Part shown: positions 7,284 to 15,027 of the stretch, in pieces
Position numbering within the stretch: the first letter of the stretch is position 1
Layout of the letters: each line of letters opens with the position of its first letter
Assembly (NCBI RefSeq): GCF_914271485.1
Contig: NZ_CAJZAG010000015.1
Coordinates: 95,830 to 159,829, forward strand
Length of the DNA: 64,000 nucleotides
Source of the DNA: Cupriavidus pampae
Lineage (GTDB): Bacteria; Pseudomonadota; Gammaproteobacteria; Burkholderiales; Burkholderiaceae
Direction of reading: 5' to 3'
Notes under the pieces: generated by a model
The model's database searches: none
What the model was told of the DNA's origin: nothing
What the model saw: the letters and a program-made list of their open reading frames with translations, nothing else
Translations under genes and position numbers: made by a program

Positions 7284-7753
7284 CACTTATCTCCTTTCAA
7301 AAACGTTGCGCCTGTGACCAATAATACCGCAGCCAAGACGGCTAGGCATGCACAGTTAAGGACGACGGTAATCGACCAGGTCGACCGACCAGCAGCATAT
7401 CCGACAAGGCCTACCACTGCCGCCGCAGACAATGTATGACAGTACCGGCCATAAGCCTGCGACTGGTCTGTGTTCGGATCGCGGAACGATTCTGCAACAC
7501 GTTTGGTCCACGGGTCGCTGATCGCGTGCTTCTTGTCCAACTGATAGCTCGGGCCCGCGATATGGATCATAGGCGCCGCCTTGCCCTTGTACTGCGCGAC
7601 GAGGACATAACCTTCGCCTGCGTCGGCAGCAGTCGAAACGCGCAATGCCATGCGCTTGGGCAACTCCACGATGTCGTTCTTGAGCAAGGTCGCGAAGCCA
7701 GTCGTCTCCTCTCCTGAAGTCGAGGTGAAGGTGACCTTAATGAGTTGGCTCAT
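7283..7753 (-). CDS. Hypothetical protein with two C-terminal membrane helices
   Basis: A protein of 156 residues. The soluble N-terminal domain (about residues 1-105) contains ELPKRMALRVSTAADAGEGY and ISDPWTKRVAESFRDPN. Two hydrophobic segments follow at about 108-125 and 130-148, ending FLKGDK. It starts 12 nt after the upstream gene and overlaps the 37-aa gene downstream. No family is recognised. Confidence 0.6.
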   Translation of the reverse strand: MSQLIKVTFTSTSGEETTGFATLLKNDIVELPKRMALRVSTAADAGEGYVLVAQYKGKAAPMIHIAGPSYQLDKKHAISDPWTKRVAESFRDPNTDQSQAYGRYCHTLSAAAVVGLVGYAAGRSTWSITVVLNCACLAVLAAVLLVTGATFLKGDK

Positions 7754-7765
7754 GCAACGCTCCGG

Positions 7766-8149
7766 TCAACCGCGCCGTCCTGCCACTACGCGCAGCGTAG
7801 AAACAAGATCGGCATAGTCAGGACCACTCGCCAGCGACGCCAAGCACACAGCATTGTCGCGGCCGCCCGTCAAATCATCGCGGCCACGGCAGGTTCGGTA
7901 CGACATGCACACGCCGCCCCCTGTGTCGGTGGGATGGCGAATCTCAATCAGCAACGACTCCGTGTGCAAAGCGAACACGGTCACATCGCGGCGACGCTGG
8001 CGGTGCTCGCGGATGGTGAAATCACGCGGGCGCAATGCCATGTCGCCTGCAAAACGGCGCAGCAGGCGGCAGGCATCCTGACGGATGACCTCGCATACGG
8101 CAGGGTTGATCGGCGTATGCCGATGGGTAAAGGATTTGGGGAGTTTCAT
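7766..8149 (-). CDS. Hypothetical protein
   Basis: A protein of 127 residues beginning MKLPKSFTHRHTPINPAVC. It is basic, with several Cys residues and no membrane segment or recognised domain. The start at 8149 is fixed by AGGACATCCC upstream, which lies in the 3' arm of a strong leader hairpin. It is the first gene of a three-gene operon ending at the 7085 terminator. Confidence 0.5.
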   Translation of the reverse strand: MKLPKSFTHRHTPINPAVCEVIRQDACRLLRRFAGDMALRPRDFTIREHRQRRRDVTVFALHTESLLIEIRHPTDTGGGVCMSYRTCRGRDDLTGGRDNAVCLASLASGPDYADLVSTLRVVAGRRG

Positions 8150-8253
8150 GGGATGTCCTGAGTTAGAACGGGACACCCCCTCCCTGCGGGACGAGTGTCC
8201 CAGCTGGGTTGGTCCGGACAATGCCGGACAGGGTCGATGCGTCGTTGACGCGA
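8150..8253 (-). promoter_or_regulatory. Full structured leader: GCGTC/ATCGAC element plus SD-sequestering hairpin
   Basis: Minus strand, in order: GCGTC-AAC-GACGC, ATCGACC, hairpin GTCCGG/CCGGAC, a GGGACAC/GTGTCCC pair, then GGGGUGUCC pairing with GGACAUCCC (8179-8171 with 8158-8150). That last helix covers the ribosome site with nine pairs, one of them G-U. The words differ from GTGCTCC/GGAGCAC used by the neighbours, yet still pair. Confidence 0.75.
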
Positions 8254-8326
8254 GTGAAAGCGGATGAAAGCAGCTTGCCGAAGCCTCTGGGCTTGGGCAA
8301 ACCCTCTCGGGCTTGCATTTGCTAAG

Positions 8327-8722
8327 TCAAGTGACATCCAGCATCTTGGAGATCGCACGGAGGACGTCCCAACCGTACTGCCGGGTCAGGGTTTTGCAGA
8401 CCAAGAGCTTTTGCACAGTTGCCTTGCGGCTGACTGACTCACCGATGTAGAAGATGTGATCGACATAAATGATCCAGCCTTCTGACCACCCTCGGTAGAG
8501 GGAAATAGCCAGGCGATCGCTTGCACCTGGCCAACCGCGATCCGGCCTCGGACCGTACATGGCTTCGTTGTCGTCGCCCAGCGAGTTGGCAGTGCTGATC
8601 CATTCAGGTTCCAGCTCGGTACCCCGGAGGGCATCCTCGATCTGATGGAGGACTTCCGCAATCGACTTGTCCTCGGTCAGGACGGGGGAAAAACTGATCT
8701 GAGCGTCTGCAACGGATGGCAT
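8327..8722 (-). CDS. Hypothetical protein
   Basis: A protein of 131 residues starting MPSVADAQISFSPVL at 8722, with CGGAGCATTCC upstream; a longer frame to 8755 has no ribosome site. It contains GWSEGWIIYVDHIFYIGES in the second half and ends LRAISKMLDVT. It is acidic and soluble, with no recognised family. The leader carries an 11-bp hairpin and a short SD hairpin. Confidence 0.5.
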   Translation of the reverse strand: MPSVADAQISFSPVLTEDKSIAEVLHQIEDALRGTELEPEWISTANSLGDDNEAMYGPRPDRGWPGASDRLAISLYRGWSEGWIIYVDHIFYIGESVSRKATVQKLLVCKTLTRQYGWDVLRAISKMLDVT

Positions 8723-8773
8723 GGAATGCTCCGGTAGGCGCAAGAGGTCCCGCACGGGAACCCCGTGCGGGAG
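8723..8773 (-). promoter_or_regulatory. Leader hairpins of gene 8327-8722
   Basis: Minus strand: a strong hairpin TCCCGCACGGG/CCCGTGCGGGA (8748-8772), then TGCGCC-TACC-GGAGCA around the ribosome site (five pairs and one mismatch). It is a reduced version of the shared leader. Confidence 0.55.
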
Positions 8774-8809
8774 ATTGAAAGAAGTTGGGGTCGCCTGTGG
8801 AGACGGCCT

Positions 8810-9283
8810 TTAGCGAGTCAGGCGATAGCCGCTGCCGGACGACACGAGGTAGAGCTGCTGCCCGGTGACGAACTGCTGATCTGCATCCTGCGTGACAGTG
8901 ATCTGGGTGCCATTCTCCTTGCGGACAATGACTTCCACGCCTGCACGCCTGTTGAGTTGCGATGCGACGCCTTGTGCCAGCACCGCGGATACAGTGCCGG
9001 ACATCGCCCCCGCGACGTAGCGGCCGTTCCCGCCGCCAATCACACGCGCACCGAGCACCCCACCCACCAGCGCACCAACAATGGCAGGAACGCCGCTGTT
9101 GGCCGACGAGTAGCCGTCACTGTCCACGATCGTTACCTGACGCAGACGAACCACGGTCACGACTTCTGCGGAGCCCGTGCGAAGCGCTTCCGAACTGCGG
9201 TAGCTGTTCGGAGACGTCTGCTGAGCAGCGCAGCCGGTAAAAATGATGGAAGCAAGAAGAAGCGAAGCGAACCGCTTGAACAT
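8810..9283 (-). CDS. Glycine-zipper outer-membrane lipoprotein (SlyB/Pcp-like)
   Basis: A protein of 157 residues. The signal peptide ends in a lipobox (LLASIIFTGC, Cys18). The mature part has a Gly-rich two-helix hairpin (VGALVGGVLGARVIGGGNGRY, about residues 68-90), then a basic beta-rich C-terminal domain (VIVRKENGTQITVTQD). This matches the 17-kDa antigen/SlyB/Pcp layout of glycine-zipper 2TM lipoproteins that insert in the outer membrane. On a mobile backbone such a protein could act in surface exclusion or envelope stability; that is inference. It is monocistronic behind its own structured leader. Confidence 0.8.
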   Translation of the reverse strand: MFKRFASLLLASIIFTGCAAQQTSPNSYRSSEALRTGSAEVVTVVRLRQVTIVDSDGYSSANSGVPAIVGALVGGVLGARVIGGGNGRYVAGAMSGTVSAVLAQGVASQLNRRAGVEVIVRKENGTQITVTQDADQQFVTGQQLYLVSSGSGYRLTR

Positions 9284-9400
9284 GATGGCCTCTGGGAAAA
9301 TTGGGGGCCAACATGCCTACGGGCAGGAAGGCCCGTAGGTGGGAGAAGATAAAGCTGTCCGGCTATACAACCGGAAGGATCGATGCGTCGGAGACGCGGA
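9284..9400 (-). promoter_or_regulatory. Full structured leader of the lipoprotein gene
   Basis: Minus strand: GCGTC-TCC-GACGC, ATCGATC, hairpin TCCGG/CCGGA, hairpin CCTACGGGC/GCCCGTAGG, then TGGCC (9310-9306) pairing with GGCCA (9291-9287), which overlaps the AGAGG ribosome site. Confidence 0.7.
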
Positions 9401-9538
9401 AGGTGCTGAAATATTATCAGCGCCCTCGCCCTACGGCAACCGCTGAGGCTCGGAGAATAGCGCGTTGCGAGACTGGGAAATGCACGCCCTAGATACGCAA
9501 GGCCAGCCGGCCCATACACTTGGCTTCAGGACAAGGCC

Positions 9539-9877
9539 TCATGCCAGGAAGTCCATACGAATCGATCGAGACGTCAGTGTGATGCGAACCTTTGCGGCCA
9601 CGGGTTCCTCCAGCGCCTTTCGCAAGTCAGACACCTCCAGATACTCACCGACATCATCGCCACCGAAGATGCGATCGGCGTTCTCCGAGAAGTCCGCGTC
9701 CTTCGCGGGATCACAACCCTTGAAGTAGAAAACACATCGCTTGTCGGGTGTATCACCCGTGCTGTAGCCAACATAAGCGCCGTGATCCTTGGCGATATAG
9801 AACGTCGCCGAGTTGGCAGCGTCACAGAAGGCGACCAGCGATGCAACCTGCGTGCAGGAAAGGGTGATTTGCGGCAT
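9539..9877 (-). CDS. DUF3085-like protein, paralogue 3
   Basis: A protein of 112 residues (MPQITLSCTQVASLVAFC). It shares the VASLVAFC, IAKDHGAYVGYST and CVFYFKGCDPAKDADF blocks with paralogues 1 and 2, but lacks their basic tails. It is the shortest and most compact copy, close to a single domain. Separated from the other two by 2.5 kb, it is probably an older duplicate. GGAGTGC precedes the start within a leader hairpin. Confidence 0.65.
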   Translation of the reverse strand: MPQITLSCTQVASLVAFCDAANSATFYIAKDHGAYVGYSTGDTPDKRCVFYFKGCDPAKDADFSENADRIFGGDDVGEYLEVSDLRKALEEPVAAKVRITLTSRSIRMDFLA

Positions 9878-9946
9878 GAGAGAAGCACTCCTTTGAGTTG
9901 ACGGAGCACTCCCCTGCGGGACATGCCCCGCAGGGGTTGAGAAAAG
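9878..9946 (-). promoter_or_regulatory. SD-sequestering leader of DUF3085-like paralogue 3
   Basis: Minus strand: a 10-bp hairpin CCCCTGCGGG/CCCGCAGGGG with loop GCATGT, then AGTGCTCC (9910-9903) pairing over eight positions (two G-U) with GGAGTGCT (9891-9884) at the ribosome site. Confidence 0.75.
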
Positions 9947-9955
9947 TAGTTAAGG

Positions 9956-10678
9956 TCAGACCTGGCCCACTTCGCGGGCCAACTGGTCGAGCATCGCTTC
10001 GACAATGCGCTCACGCCGGGTCTGACGAGACAAGGTGTTAAATGCACCGTCGGCAGCGAGGTGTACGAGCGCATCCACGATGCCGATCCATTCCTCGACC
10101 TGCACCGCGGTACGTACGACGTTGGGAACGACAGGCGCCTTGCTTGCGATGCAAAGTACCGCGTCGAAGGGCGTCAGATCCAGCGCATGCTGAAGCTCCA
10201 TACGCTGTTCGATGTAGCCGGAGAGCAGGAAGGAACAGAATGCGCCAAGTGCAACGCTGGCATCGTCCGCCAGCGTCTGGATCCACGCCAGCGCGGCAGG
10301 ACGGACATTCACATGCAGGGATTCGCTATGCGCCGCCGGTACGCGGTCGTCTTGCGCAAGCTGCCAGCCCCACCCCGGGCCGATAGCATAAAGATCCACC
10401 AGCTTGCCGTTCCAAATGTGGGGCTCGGCTTCGAAGCAGGCCACCTGGTCTTGCTCCACGTGGATGAAGGCATCGCGGCTTGAGTCGAACGACAGCCCCG
10501 GGATGGCCTCGCACAACTGTAGGGCGTCGCTGCGCGTGAACATGGGATAGCTCAGCGGGTGCCACGGCTTACCGTTCGAGTACGCGATGGCGACCAGTCC
10601 TTTACGCAACCGGGGGCCTGTCACGAAGATGCGACGAAACGCCGAAGAGGTGTGCGATGGAACCGAGGAAATGCTCAC
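9956..10678 (-). CDS. Hypothetical protein downstream of the PRTRC cassette
   Basis: A protein of 240 residues from GTG 10678 (MSISSVPSHTSSAFRRIF), with GGAGCACTTC directly upstream. It has alternating alpha/beta character, includes a GPGWGWQLAQDD segment, and has a helical C-terminus ending REVGQV. No signal peptide or recognised domain is present. A terminator lies between it and thiF, so it is a separate transcription unit with its own structured leader. Confidence 0.55.
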   Translation of the reverse strand: MSISSVPSHTSSAFRRIFVTGPRLRKGLVAIAYSNGKPWHPLSYPMFTRSDALQLCEAIPGLSFDSSRDAFIHVEQDQVACFEAEPHIWNGKLVDLYAIGPGWGWQLAQDDRVPAAHSESLHVNVRPAALAWIQTLADDASVALGAFCSFLLSGYIEQRMELQHALDLTPFDAVLCIASKAPVVPNVVRTAVQVEEWIGIVDALVHLAADGAFNTLSRQTRRERIVEAMLDQLAREVGQV

Positions 10679-10782
10679 GAAGTGCTCCAGGAAGATGGAT
10701 GGAGCACTCCGTCAGGGCAGGTGCCCCAACGGGATGAAAAGAGGTGTGGCGACAGCCACGAGTCGATGCGCCTAGAGCGCGA
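10679..10782 (-). promoter_or_regulatory. Full structured leader of gene 9956-10678
   Basis: Minus strand: GCGC-TCTAG-GCGC (the stem position usually T-A is C-G here), ATCGACTC, hairpin GTGGC-TGTC-GCCAC, hairpin CCGTTGGGGC/GCCCTGACGG, then AGTGCTCC (10708-10701) pairing perfectly over eight bases with GGAGCACT (10688-10681) at the ribosome site. Confidence 0.8.
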
Positions 10783-10831
10783 GGTGTGCCGGCATCTTAG
10801 CAGCCAGGCATACGCCACCGCAACGGCCCCA

Positions 10832-10870
10832 TAAAAGAAGAAAGCCATTCCCGACGAATCGGGAATGGCT
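10832..10870 (-). terminator. Rho-independent terminator of the PRTRC operon
   Basis: Minus strand: AGCCATTCCCGA-TTCG-TCGGGAATGGCT followed by TTCTTCTTTT, immediately after the thiF-like stop codon. Confidence 0.9.
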
Positions 10871-10872
10871 GA

Positions 10873-11673
10873 TCAAATGGACTGGCACGGGCGCCTGACG
10901 CGGGCTTTGGGAACGATCGGCTTGTAGCCGAAACGCGCCCACGTCGCAGGATCGACGAGCAGCGGGCTTGTTCTTCCTGTTGAAAGGTTAACGAATGCAC
11001 CGCAGTACTGCAGCGTACCGGTGCGAAACAGGGTCCATAGGAGGTTGTACGCCTGCACCGCGATCGCCATATTGATGACCAGCGACTGCTTTTGCAGCGC
11101 ATCTGCCATCGAACACGACGGCGCGGTATCGACCTTGTCCTTCTTCGGGTCTAGCAGTTGCGGATACAGGTCACCAACGTGCGGTAACCGTGGGACTCGC
11201 CTGCGCGATACCTGCCCAAGAATGACTTGACCGGCGTGAGCCTCGTTACCGCAGTCGAGGTAATAGCCACCCGTGCCGCGTCTCATCGCGCCAACGATTG
11301 CCTTGCGGGCAGCCCGCGTATCGACGCAACCAATCACCATGTCGCAGGCAAAGCGATCGCCCTCCCCGATCCGACGCGTTCGCGCTTCCCAGCGCGTCCC
11401 CATGAGATTGTTCAAACGATTGACGATCAACGGGGCCTTGTACTGCCCGACGTCCACCGGATAAAAGCCCTGACGACCCACATTCGTTTTGCTGACTATA
11501 TCGTCGTCGAAGACCGTACAGTGGATACCACCCGGATGGCCGAGCTCAATCATGGCGTGATGCAGACGCGCGAGGCTTGGCAGCAATGCACTGCCGGTGC
11601 CGCCGGCGCCGACCACAAGGACTTCCCAGGCGCGGGCGGTCATTTCCGCAGGGATGCGATGCTCGAAGGTCAT
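10873..11673 (-). CDS. PRTRC system ThiF-family (E1-like) protein
   Basis: A protein of 266 residues from ATG 11673 (MTFEHRIPAEM), with GGAGGAG upstream. The Rossmann nucleotide loop VVGAGGTGSALL (residues 20-31) is followed by DDDIVSKTNVGRQ, the Asp/Asn/Arg pattern of ThiF/MoeB/E1 adenylating enzymes, and by GCVDTRAAR. It should adenylate the C-terminus of a ubiquitin-like protein, here most likely PRTRC protein C. It is the last gene of the cassette, overlapping protein A by four bases (ATGA), and is followed by a terminator. Confidence 0.92.
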   Translation of the reverse strand: MTFEHRIPAEMTARAWEVLVVGAGGTGSALLPSLARLHHAMIELGHPGGIHCTVFDDDIVSKTNVGRQGFYPVDVGQYKAPLIVNRLNNLMGTRWEARTRRIGEGDRFACDMVIGCVDTRAARKAIVGAMRRGTGGYYLDCGNEAHAGQVILGQVSRRRVPRLPHVGDLYPQLLDPKKDKVDTAPSCSMADALQKQSLVINMAIAVQAYNLLWTLFRTGTLQYCGAFVNLSTGRTSPLLVDPATWARFGYKPIVPKARVRRPCQSI

Positions 11674-12314
11674 GCCTGCTCCTCCAGACAAGTTGCGTCA
11701 TACCACTGCGCCGGAATCGTCTCCACTTTCTCGAAAATCCCCTTCGCGCAAAGCCGCAGCGCCATCGACAACGTCGCGCTGCCACAGTGACCGACCACGA
11801 ATGCGAACTTCACATCGTACCGGTCATCAGCATCGTCCTTGCTCGAGAAGCCTGCGCCGTAGCGTCCATGCGAGTGGCAGTCGACGACTAGCACTTCGCC
11901 GTCGGCAAGCCGCGGACGATCGTAGTTGAGATGACTGCTGCTCTGCTCGAGGATACGCACCGGGATCAGCCTGAAAGACGCGGAAGCGGCGTTCCAGACG
12001 ATCCAAGCCCCCGTTTCCACCGGATGCGCGCTACGCGCCATTGCGGCGAACTCTCCGATCAGCTGCGCCGGAACGCGCCCGCATCGCAGCTCCGTGGCCT
12101 CCGTCGCGTCCCCGTAGGGAAGCGCCGTCGAATGCTGGAACGCGCCCATGCGCCGGACCACGCGCAACCAGGGTCGCACGATCTCGAGGAACACGCCATT
12201 TGCCGCGATGAGCAAACGCTCGCCTGCCATTTCCAGTGGGGCCAGCGCACTGAAGCGCGGCACCATGACCGTGGGAAAGGACTGCTGTAGTGCCAGGTCA
12301 GCAGGATGCATCAT
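11670..12314 (-). CDS. PRTRC system protein A (JAB/JAMM-like peptidase)
   Basis: A protein of 214 residues from ATG 12314 (MMHPADLALQQSF), with GGAG 5 nt upstream; the ATG overlaps the TAA of protein B. The C-terminal half carries a complete JAMM metal motif, HSHGRYGAGFSSKD (H-x-H-x7-S-x2-D). JAB-domain proteins cleave after ubiquitin-like C-termini. In this cassette it probably processes or removes PRTRC protein C. The preceding 120 residues are the PRTRC-A-specific domain. Longer upstream in-frame extension overlaps protein B and is not credible. Confidence 0.88.
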   Translation of the reverse strand: MMHPADLALQQSFPTVMVPRFSALAPLEMAGERLLIAANGVFLEIVRPWLRVVRRMGAFQHSTALPYGDATEATELRCGRVPAQLIGEFAAMARSAHPVETGAWIVWNAASASFRLIPVRILEQSSSHLNYDRPRLADGEVLVVDCHSHGRYGAGFSSKDDADDRYDVKFAFVVGHCGSATLSMALRLCAKGIFEKVETIPAQWYDATCLEEQA

Positions 12315-13036
12315 TACTTCTCCAGTTTGCCGGCGATCAAGTCGGCCAGCGTGCAATTCATGGGAAGAAGGACCTCCTTCGGATAGTCGGTAAAGCGACC
12401 ATCGAGCATGTCCTTCCAGAAAGCAAAAGCACCGCGCTCGTAGTTCAGCCGCTTGCTGCCGTGATTCGGATGGGTAAATGCCGAGTTGAAGAACCCGGCC
12501 TCCCAGCCAGCAATGGACGAAACATCGATCTGTTTGGGAACGCGGGCGCTCCCAATGCACACTGCTCCGAAGTCCCATGTGTTGAAGTACGGCGGCTCAT
12601 GCAGGACGTCCCCAGGCTCTGGCCTCTCATCGCCATGCAAAGCGAAGACGCTAAAGCCGTCGCTCGATGCCTGAAAGACGAGGCCGGGATGCGGTACCAC
12701 AGCGTTGCGCTCGCCCAGCTCCTTGCATGCGAAGAACACGCGGCGGTGGCACGGCGGGCACCACCACGTCACCGCGGTCGCGGTGATGGAAAGGACGTTT
12801 GGCGTCAGAAACTCGCCCTTGGGGAGCGAGGCCTCGGCAACCTGTCGCACCACCTCAATCAACGCTCGCCGATTCAGGGGTGTTCCGGCGCCGATGACAG
12901 GGCGGTCATCCGCGCCGACTTCGATACGGTGCGCCGTGGCGTAGCTGAACTCGCCGGCGCCGACGCCATAAAGCAATATGGCCCCTTGCAGGGCCACGTC
13001 TTGCGGTTGTTTGCCGCCAGAAAGAATCTTGCCCAT
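12314..13036 (-). CDS. PRTRC system protein B (E2-like, Prok-E2 family D)
   Basis: A protein of 240 residues (MGKILSGGKQPQDVALQGAI). It contains WWCPPCHRRVFFAC and the E2-type PHPGLVF strand, then PPYFNTWDFGAVCIGSARVP, where the Cys in GAVCIG is the best candidate for the thioester-forming residue. It ends with ADLIAGKLEK. The family (PRTRC-B, Pfam Prok-E2_D) accompanies E1-, JAB- and Ub-like genes on mobile elements. It lies between F (8-nt gap) and A (1-nt overlap) in one transcript. The Cys assignment is from family knowledge and position. Confidence 0.88.
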   Translation of the reverse strand: MGKILSGGKQPQDVALQGAILLYGVGAGEFSYATAHRIEVGADDRPVIGAGTPLNRRALIEVVRQVAEASLPKGEFLTPNVLSITATAVTWWCPPCHRRVFFACKELGERNAVVPHPGLVFQASSDGFSVFALHGDERPEPGDVLHEPPYFNTWDFGAVCIGSARVPKQIDVSSIAGWEAGFFNSAFTHPNHGSKRLNYERGAFAFWKDMLDGRFTDYPKEVLLPMNCTLADLIAGKLEK

Positions 13037-13044
13037 AGGGCCTC

Positions 13045-14172
13045 CTATCGAAATAGCTCAGCGAGTGCGCGATCCAGTAGCGTGATGAGCGAAAGTGTCT
13101 GGTCCATCAGCGCATACTGCTTGCGGATGGCTGCCGGTGTGTCAGCAAGGGGAATGAAGCATTGGAAATCGGTGTAGCCGCCTTCGTTGCAGCACTGGAA
13201 GTGGGCGTCAATGAGATCACCGACGTAGTCACCCGCCTGATAGGCGATCGATGCACCCACATAGGCGGGCTCCGCCCATTGCGAACCGTGCAAGAGCGAA
13301 GCGTCTCCCATGCGCCGTAGAGCGAGCTGGAGATCCGCGAGGGCGTAGCAAAAATCCCGCCGCCAACCCTTTGCGGTTTCGCCGAGCGATCGGACCGCTC
13401 GCGGCCCGAGTACGCTCAGCCTCAGCGACTTGTCTGCACGCATCCATTGCGGAAGCAGATCATCGGGCGCGAGTTGTGGTCGCACGACCGATGGCAGATA
13501 GCGCTGAATATCCTCGTCATCCTCGGAGTATCGTTCCTTCAGCGCTTCCCTCGCGCCCTTGTCGTCGAGAATCTCGCCGTCCCAGTACCACCGGGATAAC
13601 ATGTTCAGGAACTCGTCGGGGGTACGCATGTGCAACGAGCGAGCGGAAGCTTCTGTGATACCTGTCATTGCCGTATACAGCAGCGACGGGTGCAGCCGAC
13701 GTAGCGCGTTTGCACGCTGCTCGCCAATCACGTGCAGATTGTCATTCTCCAGCTCGATCGCCAGATACAAGGGCGAGATGACATCGGTGTGCCAGCCAAA
13801 CTCGCAAACCTCGTGCTCGGCGAACGCGCGATCCACCAAACGAAGATTGAAAGAAAGGATCTTCGTGCTTGGGAACCGACGAGTCACCCAGGCCGTGAAA
13901 GCCTGTGCGAACGCCTCGATCGCGCTTTTGGGGTTCGATACGTCGGCGGCAGAGAGCGCGTTGATGCGGAAATGCTGACGCACCAGTTCACTCAGATCCT
14001 CGGCTTGAGCCGCGCGCACTTGGCCCCTCATGGGGACCGAGTGTGGGATTGACGGAATCGTCAGAAAATCATGGGCAGATCGACGTCGGGCAACGGGATG
14101 CTGTTGCGCAGACGACCATGCGGGTCGTTCTGCAGTGAACGATTGAACAACCGACTGAGGATCGAACAGCAT
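13045..14172 (-). CDS. PRTRC system protein F
   Basis: A protein of 375 residues from ATG 14172 (MLFDPQSVVQSFTAERP). It shows the PRTRC-F features: an N-terminal DFLTIPSIPHSVP segment, a GWHTDVISPLYLAIELEND region and a long helical C-terminus. Its biochemical role is not known. It follows a terminator-like hairpin located between it and protein C, so its level may be set by read-through. The ribosome site is weak (CTCAAGA). Confidence 0.85.
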   Translation of the reverse strand: MLFDPQSVVQSFTAERPAWSSAQQHPVARRRSAHDFLTIPSIPHSVPMRGQVRAAQAEDLSELVRQHFRINALSAADVSNPKSAIEAFAQAFTAWVTRRFPSTKILSFNLRLVDRAFAEHEVCEFGWHTDVISPLYLAIELENDNLHVIGEQRANALRRLHPSLLYTAMTGITEASARSLHMRTPDEFLNMLSRWYWDGEILDDKGAREALKERYSEDDEDIQRYLPSVVRPQLAPDDLLPQWMRADKSLRLSVLGPRAVRSLGETAKGWRRDFCYALADLQLALRRMGDASLLHGSQWAEPAYVGASIAYQAGDYVGDLIDAHFQCCNEGGYTDFQCFIPLADTPAAIRKQYALMDQTLSLITLLDRALAELFR

Positions 14173-14192
14173 TCTTGAGTCTCGTCTGAGTG

Positions 14193-14219
14193 TAAAAAAG
14201 CCGCCCTTTCGGGCGGCTC
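14193..14219 (-). terminator. Internal terminator/attenuator between PRTRC C and F
   Basis: Minus strand: AGCCGCCCGAAAGGGCGGCT followed by TTTTTA. It stands inside the cassette, 44 nt after the stop of the ubiquitin-like gene and 20 nt before the F start. It probably keeps ParB, E and C expression above F, B, A and ThiF. Confidence 0.8.
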
Positions 14220-14262
14220 CGCGGTGGATTCGAACTGGCCGGTAGCCAGCGCTTTCATAAGG

Positions 14263-14490
14263 TCAGTTTTGCGCATGCCACACGCCCTTGGCGCCGGCGG
14301 CGCGAACGAAGGTGAAGCGAGCGAGGTTGTCGGAAACGTCCGGACCTTCCACAGCAGCAGTAGTGAGTTCGGGGTACTGGGCCGAATAGATATCGCGGAC
14401 CTGGACTGGCGTGAAAGCAGGACCGGGGTCCATGAACGTCATGCCGTTGTAAGAAAACTGACGGAGCAGCTTGATGACTTCGAGCGCCAT
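14263..14490 (-). CDS. PRTRC system protein C (ubiquitin-like modifier)
   Basis: A protein of 75 residues (MALEVIKLLRQFSYNGMTF). It has the beta-grasp PRTRC-C signature DPGPAFTPVQVRDIYSAQYP, then ELTTAAVEGPDV, and ends FTFVRAAGAKGVWHAQN. The family is Prok_Ub, the prokaryotic ubiquitin-like proteins found with E1/E2/JAB partners. The Lys-Gly at residues 68-69, where a mature end might be expected, is followed by six extra residues. The JAB-like protein A could remove them; that processing is inference. Start ATG 14490, 10 nt after gene E. Confidence 0.9.
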   Translation of the reverse strand: MALEVIKLLRQFSYNGMTFMDPGPAFTPVQVRDIYSAQYPELTTAAVEGPDVSDNLARFTFVRAAGAKGVWHAQN

Positions 14491-14500
14491 GGCGGTCTCC

Positions 14501-14953
14501 TTACAAGAGCGATGCGAGGTCGGTACCCGAGGACGCCGGCGCGTTCGGCGCGGCGCCAGACTCGGTCTGCGCTTCGGCGTTCGAAGGGGCGTCGCCTCCC
14601 ATATCGTTGCCCGCGTCGGCGTCATCGTTCGACGCCGACGGCAACGCCGCCTTGGCCAGCGCCTTCGTCGCCTTGGACGACTGCGTGGTCTTGGCCGCGT
14701 CGAGGATCGACTTCGTTGCCTCGGCCTGCTCTGCGAGCGAGCAATGCGATGCAGTGACACCCGCAACGGTGGCCGCGAACTCCGCATCCAGTTCCGCCGG
14801 CGTGGCCGACAACGCCAGGGGCGTGGTCAGCGCAGCATCTGCGGCATTCTTGATGACAGGAAGCACGACAGCGGACATGGTGTCGCCCTGCATCGTGAGC
14901 GTGATGACGACTTTGTCACTCGCGCGCACGAGCGGTACCAATTCAGTGAACAT
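14501..14953 (-). CDS. PRTRC system protein E
   Basis: A protein of 150 residues (MFTELVPLVRASDKVVITL). The N-terminal domain VVITLTMQGDTMSAVVLPVIKNA is typical of PRTRC-E. The C-terminal half is acidic and Ala/Ser/Asp-rich (residues 100-150) and probably disordered. It has some look of a Ub-pathway partner or ParB adaptor, but its function is unknown. It has its own ribosome site (AAAAGGATTCACC). Confidence 0.85.
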   Translation of the reverse strand: MFTELVPLVRASDKVVITLTMQGDTMSAVVLPVIKNAADAALTTPLALSATPAELDAEFAATVAGVTASHCSLAEQAEATKSILDAAKTTQSSKATKALAKAALPSASNDDADAGNDMGGDAPSNAEAQTESGAAPNAPASSGTDLASLL

Positions 14954-14982
14954 GGTGAATCCTTTTGGGGAAATGGAATGAC

Positions 14983-15005
14983 AGAGGGCGCCATCGGCGC
15001 CCTCT
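14983..15005 (-). other. Perfect hairpin upstream of PRTRC E
   Basis: AGAGGGCGCC-GAT-GGCGCCCTCT lies between the ParB stop and the E start, with no T-run. It may be an mRNA stabiliser or part of the E leader. The pairing at the E ribosome site (UCC with GGA) is weak. Confidence 0.5.
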
Positions 15006-15027
15006 GATAGACAATGAATGATTGCGT

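Noticed and set aside
14061..14276. 71-codon minus frame between PRTRC C and F
   Set aside because: It runs through the internal terminator hairpin and overlaps the starts and stops of two well-supported genes in other frames.
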